Source: a virus. Taken from it: DNA of 21,818 nucleotides. The DNA is taken from positions 1 to 21,818 of IMG/VR virus record IMGVR_UViG_3300027836_000544. The stretch is one strand, 5' to 3'. The notes under the pieces were generated by a model, which was not told where the DNA came from, did not search any database, and saw only the letters and a program-made list of their open reading frames with translations. Both the position numbers and the translations under genes were made by a program. Positions 13,783-19,905 of the stretch are shown piece by piece (the stretch's first letter is position 1; each line of letters begins with the position of its first letter).

Positions 13783-14614
13783 TTATACATCTCGCTAAAC
13801 TATATTTGTTCATAACATGAACATCTAAATTACTAGTCTTCATCAGGGTATACTCACCAATATGCCCTTTCTTCTCAACTAATAAGGTCATTGTTGAGTC
13901 TGTGTATGACTCTAGTACATCTCTATCTCGAGTATAATATAACTTACCAGGTAAACTGGCAATAGTACTAGTATTAGTATTACCATTTAACAAGTGAATT
14001 GCAATACTAAAAGCATAATCATTCCTAAAAGATGATGACGAGATTGCATATAACAATCTGTAATAAGGCCAATTGTACCTAATGTGTTGAACTATTTTAA
14101 AAAATGCTTTTGCTGAAGCAGTTTTTTTAAAATAAAAAACTGTAGCCCAATAAAAAGGAATTGTATATTGATTAAAGTACTCAAAACTAGAAGTATCTCG
14201 CCATTGGGCAAGATCATATCCTGTTTTATATATTGCTAGATCGCTTGCAGAATTCCAAACTTTGCTTAAATTATTAGAATTTAAAATATAATCTACATCC
14301 ATAACTAGCGTTTCATCATATGGACTAATATCAAAAGCATCTGCCCTAGTAAAATTCTTCCATGGAAGAATCTTAGAAGTTAATGCGCCATCATAGAATT
14401 GCTTTTGTTGTGTAAAAGTAGAATCAACTGCAACAATATTATCAAACACTCTACTTTTATCTGGATATGTTTTTTCAATATAATCTAGATTATCCGTGGC
14501 CAATGTAACAGGAACGTTTAAAAATTTGTTAATTCGTTCAGCGGCAAATATAGCCATCTGTATATAGTCAACTTCATGATTATTTTGAGCAAATAAAAGA
14601 ACACCCTTGCTCAT
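13775..14614 (-). CDS. GT8-like glycosyltransferase-like protein (paralogue of the 12946 gene)
   Basis: The 279-residue product shares its plan with the next gene downstream: GVLLFAQNNHEVDYIQMA at the start, then ISPYDETLVMDVDYIL with Asp106-x-Asp108 in place of the partner's DTD, followed by FYWATVFYFKKT where the partner has IYFGFHYFKKT. The C-terminal histidine segment LDVHVMNK resembles the partner's AHMK. It therefore arose by tandem duplication and has diverged considerably. It is slightly richer in Ser and Tyr than its partner. The start overlaps the upstream stop by 4 nt. A role in virion or cell-surface glycosylation is inferred from the neighbourhood only. Confidence 0.72.
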   Translation of the reverse strand: MSKGVLLFAQNNHEVDYIQMAIFAAERINKFLNVPVTLATDNLDYIEKTYPDKSRVFDNIVAVDSTFTQQKQFYDGALTSKILPWKNFTRADAFDISPYDETLVMDVDYILNSNNLSKVWNSASDLAIYKTGYDLAQWRDTSSFEYFNQYTIPFYWATVFYFKKTASAKAFFKIVQHIRYNWPYYRLLYAISSSSFRNDYAFSIAIHLLNGNTNTSTIASLPGKLYYTRDRDVLESYTDSTMTLLVEKKGHIGEYTLMKTSNLDVHVMNKYSLARCINE

Positions 14615-14958
14615 ACTGAAATTAAATCCTGTATTTTACGTTTTGATTTAAGTTCAGAATATTTAGAAAAATATTCATTAGATGCTTTGAAATATTGTGC
14701 AGAGATTTCATCGTAGAAACTTTTTAGATTTTCAATATTAACTGGAATTTGATTAACATCAATTAATATACAATTTAGACTGCCTAAATCTATAAGAGAT
14801 TTTACAAACGACATTAATTCTAATGAAATTTGAAAACTAGATCCGTTAGTGTAATATATTAAACTTTGTTGAAATTCTTCAAATGCAACATTACGTTGAT
14901 TGGTTAGAGTAGCCATATAATTGGCTGTTTGAAATGCTTTTTCTATTTGCTCGTCCAT
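14611..14958 (-). CDS. Small helical hypothetical protein (115 aa), hairpin-controlled start
   Basis: The ATG at 14958 follows GGGAG located in the 3' arm of a perfect 11-bp inverted repeat, which points to translational control. The protein is predicted mostly helical: an N-terminal helix with TANYMATLTNQRNVAF, a short strand segment around LNCILIDVNQIPV, then a helix-rich C-terminus (FYDEISAQYFKASNEYF) with a Lys/Arg-rich stretch. Its position between the structural genes and the glycosyltransferase locus suggests a virion-assembly or adaptor role, which is inference. I recall comparable unnamed proteins next to tail-fibre genes of T4-like marine phages. No catalytic motif is present. Confidence 0.75.
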   Translation of the reverse strand: MDEQIEKAFQTANYMATLTNQRNVAFEEFQQSLIYYTNGSSFQISLELMSFVKSLIDLGSLNCILIDVNQIPVNIENLKSFYDEISAQYFKASNEYFSKYSELKSKRKIQDLISV

Positions 14959-14961
14959 GAG

Positions 14962-14999
14962 ATCTCCCGCTGTATAATGTAATTATCTCAGCGGGAGAT
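14962..14999 (-). promoter_or_regulatory. RBS-sequestering hairpin before the 14958 start
   Basis: Perfect 11-bp arms (14962-14972 and 14989-14999) enclose a 16-nt loop that contains a further 5-bp inverted repeat. On the - strand the 3' arm includes the Shine-Dalgarno GGGAG, five bases before the ATG, so folding would hide it. A weak 6/8 late-promoter-like GATAATTA (14987-14980) lies in the loop and would give transcripts lacking the 5' arm. There is no U-tract, so simple termination of the upstream gene is less likely. Confidence 0.65.
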
Positions 15000-15017
15000 A
15001 TAGTTAATTAATTCTGG

Positions 15018-15974
15018 TTATAGAGTTAATTGATTAGCAATACTCGGTGTAATTGAAAAAGCACCTGTGATCGGTGTTATTGTGCCTGTACTTGTCAATG
15101 TTCCGTCAACAACTTCATCAATCGCTGCTCCTATACCAGTTGCAGCTTGCGGAGCAGCATCTGTTAATACTACAGTAATTTCAATTACTGCCAGTGAAGA
15201 AATATATTTTGCATTAACTGTTACAGTGTTATTAGCATAAGGGCTTGCTTGTGTATTAGTATAAATTGTTTGATCAACAGCAGATAGTGTACGACCAGTT
15301 ACTGTGCCGCTTGCGCCAGATTTTGTAACAGTGAATGTACCAAATGATGTAGCACTTGAACTAACTGCCATTGTCAATGTACCTAATCCAGATAGCGAAT
15401 TGACCCAAGCATTATATTTGGTTAAGTTTGATGTTACACCGCCGCCTGTTAAACTGGCTGCATATTTAATTGTACCACCAGAATTAAAATAGTATCTTGC
15501 TTGGGTAGCGTCACTAAAAGTAACTCTAAAAGAATGAGTAATAGTTGGAACACCTGTTCCCCAGCTAGTACTTCTAGTAGAAGTAGTAGTTGCGCTGCCT
15601 AGTTGCGTATTAAAAGCTGTTAATTTGTTAGTTACACAGGCATCTGCTACACCTTGCATTTGTGTTACAATAGCATTACTAATAACTGATCCTGCAGCAA
15701 TAGTTCTTAAGTTTGCCCATGCTGAGCCGCCACCGGTTCCTGTACCAACTGCTCCAATTTGATGAGTCCTTGCTTTTACTAAGTCAGTTCTTAAATTAAC
15801 CCAGGTCGAAGCTCTAGTAACAGTACCTGCAAGAACTTGACTGCTAACTACAGATTGTCCATACCCAAATTTTGAATCTGCTGCATTCGTGCTTGGATTA
15901 GTGCCGCCTGCACCAAGAACTGCTGCTACTTTTTTTTGAATAGCATTGAATGTTGCTGCTGAAATTGTTGCCAT
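15018..15974 (-). CDS. Putative virion structural protein (318 aa, Thr/Ser/Ala/Gly-rich)
   Basis: The product is rich in Thr, Ser, Ala and Gly with alternating hydrophobic residues, which predicts extended beta structure as in phage tail or capsid decoration proteins. The N-terminus (ATFNAIQKKVAAVLGAG, then FGYGQSVVSSQV and LRTDLVKARTHQ) is helical and resembles the start of unnamed structural proteins next to tail-fibre genes in T4-like cyanophages, as I recall them. Segments such as TVTVNAKYI and FRVTFSDATQARYYFNSGG suggest an immunoglobulin- or jelly-roll-like middle. The ATG at 15974 follows AAGGA (15988-15984 on the - strand), and the gene is separated by 12 nt from the tail-fibre-like gene upstream. 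Structural role is likely; the exact place in the virion is unknown. Confidence 0.7.
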   Translation of the reverse strand: MATISAATFNAIQKKVAAVLGAGGTNPSTNAADSKFGYGQSVVSSQVLAGTVTRASTWVNLRTDLVKARTHQIGAVGTGTGGGSAWANLRTIAAGSVISNAIVTQMQGVADACVTNKLTAFNTQLGSATTTSTRSTSWGTGVPTITHSFRVTFSDATQARYYFNSGGTIKYAASLTGGGVTSNLTKYNAWVNSLSGLGTLTMAVSSSATSFGTFTVTKSGASGTVTGRTLSAVDQTIYTNTQASPYANNTVTVNAKYISSLAVIEITVVLTDAAPQAATGIGAAIDEVVDGTLTSTGTITPITGAFSITPSIANQLTL

Positions 15975-15986
15975 TTTGTTTATTCC

Positions 15987-17519
15987 TTATAAAATGATTG
16001 ATTCTATTAACTTAATACCAGCATCATCACTAGACTCTAATGCTATTGCAAAAGTATCAGGGAAGTTACTGGCTCTTACCGGTGTGCCTACTAATAATAA
16101 CCGAGCAACACCTGCACAGCCATTACTAGAAGCAACTAATTTATCACCTTTTGTAACAGGTCCTAGAACCTTAATTGGCACTCGACCTTTAAGGGCCAGC
16201 GGAGTTCCGCCTACTAGACCGCTATTCATTAAGTATGCTGGTGCACCGCTTACAGCACCAAATGCTCTATGTCCAGGCTGGCAAGCAGTAACTTCTTGCT
16301 CGCCGCCGACCATTAAGACTGTGCCTACTTCGTATTCTTCATCTGCTAGATATTTCTCAGCTAAGTCAGCGCCTTCGGCAAAGATTGCATCACCCCTGAA
16401 TGTAGTTGCGTAGATATCTCCTGCTGAATCTCGAGCAGCCACGGTGTTCGGAGTATCAGCAGTGTCAGCTAGTCTATATGCGCTACCATCAACCTGTAAC
16501 CTGTCAGATTGTGTAACTGTACCGTAGAAATTTGTTGACCATACTTCTTTAAATTTGTAACTGGTATTACCCAATGTACTAACATTATCTGCTAATGGCA
16601 ATAAATCTTTACCAGAAATCTCAACAGCGCCGACCATAATACCTGATAGCTTAGTTTTAAATTGGATTCTAGTGCCATCAATGTTTTGTATTAATGGGAT
16701 GTCACTAGTAATTTTAACTTCGAGTTTTGGTGGATTACCAATTTGAAAACCGTCATTGTAAAATCCTATAAGATTGTCAAACGATTGATCAAATCCGTCT
16801 GTTCTTACAAAGTTAACACCGTCTACAAAATCTCCGGCTATAATCAAGCCATCTGCAGCAGTAGCAGTACCGTGATATCGATATTCTGATGCGTCTTCAG
16901 GTATGCCATTGGAGCCACCGCTATTAATTAGAGTAAGACCCTTGTAAATATGTGTAAACGTATTGCCGTATAATTCTTTATCTGCTGTACTCAATTCAAA
17001 ATCTTCACTAGATATAACATAAACAACAATTCCTGCTACTACAGCTTCGATAATAGTGTATTCAGTTGGGGATGGTAGATCATCAAACACTAGTTTAGTA
17101 CGCATTTCGGTAATTCCAAGATTGGCAGAACTTTGAGGGCCTACTAGTGTATATTCGTCTCCGGACCAAACATATAGTTGCTGCTTAATTGAATCCCAAT
17201 AAAAATCCCCGATACCTAATCCAGAAGGTTCTGATGTTGCTACAGTAGATCCGTTAATTGATCTAAAACTAGTACCGTCCCAGAATCTTAATTTTCCCGG
17301 AGAAGCTGAGCTATCATACCAAATTTGCCCAGTAATTTTTTTGCTTGGTTGCGTGATATCGGCAAAATTTTCCAGTAAACGAACAAAATTTTCGTTCTGA
17401 ATCTCGCCGTAACCAGCATAATTTTTACCAACTAGTTTTAAACTAGTTGTTTGATCTATTGTTCCATCTGCTACCGTAGCAAGCAAATCACCGTTTGTTT
17501 TATTAATGCTGTAAGGCAT
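15987..17519 (-). CDS. Tail-fibre-like protein with AEKY-type C-terminal domain
   Basis: The N-terminal 125 residues share a plan with the next gene upstream: INKTNGDLL, VADGTIDQ, ENFVRLLENFAD, TGQIWYDSS, GDFYWDSIKQQLYVW and LVGPQ. This module probably docks the fibre to its attachment point or trimerises it. The middle is Ser/Thr/Asn-rich beta sequence, with LPLADNVSTLGNTSYKFKEVW typical of fibre shafts. From about residue 384, ADLAEKYLADEEYEVGTVL begins a compact domain (VGGEQEVTAC, AFGAVSGAPAYLMN, LKGRVPIKVLGPVTKGDKLV) that is common at the ends of phage fibres and resembles self-cleaving chaperone-like domains; cleavage is not shown. The ATG at 17519 follows GGGG (17530-17527) and a TAAATA late-promoter-like box. 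A receptor-binding role is inferred. Confidence 0.82.
   Translation of the reverse strand: MPYSINKTNGDLLATVADGTIDQTTSLKLVGKNYAGYGEIQNENFVRLLENFADITQPSKKITGQIWYDSSASPGKLRFWDGTSFRSINGSTVATSEPSGLGIGDFYWDSIKQQLYVWSGDEYTLVGPQSSANLGITEMRTKLVFDDLPSPTEYTIIEAVVAGIVVYVISSEDFELSTADKELYGNTFTHIYKGLTLINSGGSNGIPEDASEYRYHGTATAADGLIIAGDFVDGVNFVRTDGFDQSFDNLIGFYNDGFQIGNPPKLEVKITSDIPLIQNIDGTRIQFKTKLSGIMVGAVEISGKDLLPLADNVSTLGNTSYKFKEVWSTNFYGTVTQSDRLQVDGSAYRLADTADTPNTVAARDSAGDIYATTFRGDAIFAEGADLAEKYLADEEYEVGTVLMVGGEQEVTACQPGHRAFGAVSGAPAYLMNSGLVGGTPLALKGRVPIKVLGPVTKGDKLVASSNGCAGVARLLLVGTPVRASNFPDTFAIALESSDDAGIKLIESIIL
17362..17396. repeat. Near-identical 35-nt repeat in tail-fibre gene, copy 1
   Basis: This segment encodes ENFVRLLENFA in the 15987 gene and matches 19739-19773 in the 17545 gene at 33 of 35 positions, both differences being synonymous. 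It lies in the shared N-terminal module and may serve as a recombination point between fibre genes. Confidence 0.75.
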
Positions 17520-17537
17520 TGATTGACCCCTTTGTTT

Positions 17538-17547
17538 TATTTATTTA
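17538..17547 (-). promoter_or_regulatory. Candidate late promoter (two overlapping TAAATA boxes)
   Basis: On the - strand the stop codon of the upstream fibre gene runs into TAAATAAATA, two overlapping TAAATA boxes, each a 7/8 match to TATAAATA when the adjoining bases are included. The element ends 19 bases before the ATG of the 510-residue fibre gene, with a GGGG Shine-Dalgarno between. The spacing fits a late promoter with a very short leader. Confidence 0.5.
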
Positions 17548-19905
17548 AAATGCGTAAGATACGTTCAAACTTGTATTCCAGTACCACTCGTTAGGCGATC
17601 CTGAGATCAATTGATAAACCCTTAATGTTCTAACAACTAAAGGTGTTACTGCAATTCCGTCAAAATCCATAGTAGTTTTAGTGCATTGTACGTAGATCTT
17701 TGCACCAATAACGTGATTAGCTACTGGAAATGTATCACTTAACAATGTAATAACATCACCATCGGCTAGATCTCCGCCTAGCACATTGGTTAGTTCTAGA
17801 TTAAATCGTAAAGGCAAAGCAGCAATATATGTTTGTAATGTTAAGTTACTGACTGCATCGTCAGTAGTAGAACTTTGAATAGTACCTTGCACACTGGCTG
17901 TTGCACTATCAGTAAACGCCCCAGAGATAGTGAAAGATCCAGTGATAGCAGTGACCACAGTCCAAGTGCCGTTGTATTGGCCAACTGATCCGCTTGATGC
18001 TGTAGTTCCAGCTATTATGACTGTAGTTCCAGCTGGAAATTTGTCAATGGTTCCTGTTCCATGAACCACTGTTGCAACTGTGGCAGTAGAAGATATACTA
18101 CTTGTAGGTATAGAAGTACCATGCACTAGTTGAGAAGGGGAGCTAGAATCGTAGACTGTTTCAGCAAGATTAGTAATTCTTGAACTATTAACAGCGATTG
18201 TATTGATAGGCAATGTTGATTCTATAACACTGCCGTTTATGTTAATGTCATCTACCTGTAACTGGGCAAGTGTTCCAAATGAAGTTAAACTCGAATTTAC
18301 CACTCCGGACCCAAGTGTAGTTGCTGACAGTACAGAAGTTCCTTCAATTCTATATTCTAATGCAGGGCCAAATGCCGAAGGATAGTCAATGTTAATACTA
18401 TGTGTAGAAGTCCAATTCAACGGAGTTTCTTTAAATTTCCATTCTGCAACTACGTTACCTGTTCCCCTGTTAACTTCAAAACCAGATTCAAATCCAGCAG
18501 TGACAGCACTTACTTGTCCGTCATTTAGAGTAATTACATTATCTAGAATCCTAGTATCAGTACTGGTAACAGTGTCTCCTAAAACAGTAAAATCTCCTTC
18601 TACTACCGTGTTGCCTTTGACTCTTAGATCAGATCTAAATAACCCTCTACCGTTTACATCAAGTTCTACTAAAGGCTCGTCATTTAGAATACCAACTCTA
18701 GGTAAAAACGATTTTCTTAGTTCACCGTTCCATGGATCTCCAAAAAATGTTTCAGCTGGGTCATCATAGGTAGTTAATGTAATTGTACTTGTAACAGTCA
18801 CCGCGGTTGTTGTAATAGCTGTAATTACTGCTGTTTCAAAAAGTTGTTTAGAACTAACAATCCCCGGAATAGTGTAATAGTAAATCTCTATCTCGTCGCC
18901 TACTTGATATGGTTCAACTATTTCTTCAACTGCTCCATTGTCTAAATTTCCAAATGTTATAACTAAATTTGTTCCATCTCCTGTAAACAAATATGCAGGA
19001 ATGACTTTAAGACCGGTGTTGTAAATTTTAATACCTTTATAACCTTCTGTTGTATCAGTTACAAATGTTAAACTTTGATTAGTGCCATTACCTTGAATTT
19101 TAAATTCAGCAGATTCAGATATAATTTCTGTATTTTGTGAACTGCCTAATATTAAAGGATTATCACTTTCTATAGTAAGTGTTGCTTCGCTACCTTCATC
19201 GTAGGCAATTAAAGAACTACCCGTTGTTTTTACAAAATTATCAGGAGTGTATATATTATCTTCACTGTCTATCAGTTGGCTAGCACTGGTAACTGGTACG
19301 TCAAATAGTAATCCTGAGGCATTTCCTAGATTAAATCCTTTAACTATATTCCCAGTAAACCCATTAATTGCAGGCGACGGAGTAAACGCATCCTTACTGA
19401 ATATACCGATTAACAAATCAGCATTATAAAGTATACTGATAGTATGTTCTTTTTCTGCTGTGTCAAAAACAGATACTGTTTGTAGTCCCGATACACCTTG
19501 ACTAGAAGTATAGGAAGGGCCTGCTATTATGTGAGTGCTACTGTCAATGTAAAAATGTAACTGTTGATTAGCAGTGTCTATCCAGATGTCGCCGGCAACT
19601 GCATTTGACGGGGCTGTAGCAGATAAAATTGTTCCACCGGTTACCTTAAAACCATCTCCATTATAAATTTTTAGCCTTTCGTCACTAGTATCATACCATA
19701 TTTGTCCAACTAGGGGCTGAGGAGGAGACGAACTACTAGCAAAATTTTCCAATAAGCGAACAAAATTTTCGTTAAATGCTTCTCCGTAGTTGACTGCATT
19801 TTTTCCTATCAGAGTAAGATCAGTGGCGGTTGTATCGACTGTGCCGTCTGCTATGTTATCTGTTAGGATAGATCCATCTGTTTTGTTTATTGTGTAGCTG
19901 CTCAT
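17545..19905 (-). CDS. Large tail-fibre-like structural protein (786 aa)
   Basis: Residues 1-130 repeat the module of the 15987 gene: INKTDGSIL, IADGTVDT, ENFVRLLENFASS, VGQIWYDTS, GDIWIDTANQQLHFY and AGPS. The middle contains shaft-like beta sequence and a segment VELDVNGRGLFRSDLRVKG followed by LDNVITLNDGQVSAV and FEVNRGTGNVVAEWKF, a pattern I recall from T4-like cyanophage tail-fibre and baseplate-wedge-like proteins. The C-terminal third is Ser/Thr/Val-rich beta sequence ending in an aromatic tip (NEWYWNTSLNVSYAF). No collar domain is present. The start overlaps the upstream stop by 4 nt. It should be a fibre or adhesion protein of the virion; its exact position on the tail is unknown. 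Confidence 0.8.
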   Translation of the reverse strand: MSSYTINKTDGSILTDNIADGTVDTTATDLTLIGKNAVNYGEAFNENFVRLLENFASSSSPPQPLVGQIWYDTSDERLKIYNGDGFKVTGGTILSATAPSNAVAGDIWIDTANQQLHFYIDSSTHIIAGPSYTSSQGVSGLQTVSVFDTAEKEHTISILYNADLLIGIFSKDAFTPSPAINGFTGNIVKGFNLGNASGLLFDVPVTSASQLIDSEDNIYTPDNFVKTTGSSLIAYDEGSEATLTIESDNPLILGSSQNTEIISESAEFKIQGNGTNQSLTFVTDTTEGYKGIKIYNTGLKVIPAYLFTGDGTNLVITFGNLDNGAVEEIVEPYQVGDEIEIYYYTIPGIVSSKQLFETAVITAITTTAVTVTSTITLTTYDDPAETFFGDPWNGELRKSFLPRVGILNDEPLVELDVNGRGLFRSDLRVKGNTVVEGDFTVLGDTVTSTDTRILDNVITLNDGQVSAVTAGFESGFEVNRGTGNVVAEWKFKETPLNWTSTHSINIDYPSAFGPALEYRIEGTSVLSATTLGSGVVNSSLTSFGTLAQLQVDDININGSVIESTLPINTIAVNSSRITNLAETVYDSSSPSQLVHGTSIPTSSISSTATVATVVHGTGTIDKFPAGTTVIIAGTTASSGSVGQYNGTWTVVTAITGSFTISGAFTDSATASVQGTIQSSTTDDAVSNLTLQTYIAALPLRFNLELTNVLGGDLADGDVITLLSDTFPVANHVIGAKIYVQCTKTTMDFDGIAVTPLVVRTLRVYQLISGSPNEWYWNTSLNVSYAF
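19739..19773. repeat. Near-identical 35-nt repeat in tail-fibre gene, copy 2
   Basis: This is the partner of 17362-17396, in direct orientation and about 2.4 kb away, inside the equivalent N-terminal module of the 786-residue fibre protein. Confidence 0.75.

Noticed and set aside
14659-14664. CTAAATA on the - strand about 45 nt before the 14614 start.
   Set aside because: It lies within coding sequence (Ser-Lys-Tyr-Ser) of the upstream gene; an internal late promoter is possible but there is no second line of support.
15946-16413. Open frames on the + strand opposite the fibre genes (also near 18389-18769 and 19924-20400).
   Set aside because: They mirror Ser/Thr/Gly/Val-rich fibre codons, lack Shine-Dalgarno sequences and have Pro/Ser/Leu-rich products; all are shadows.
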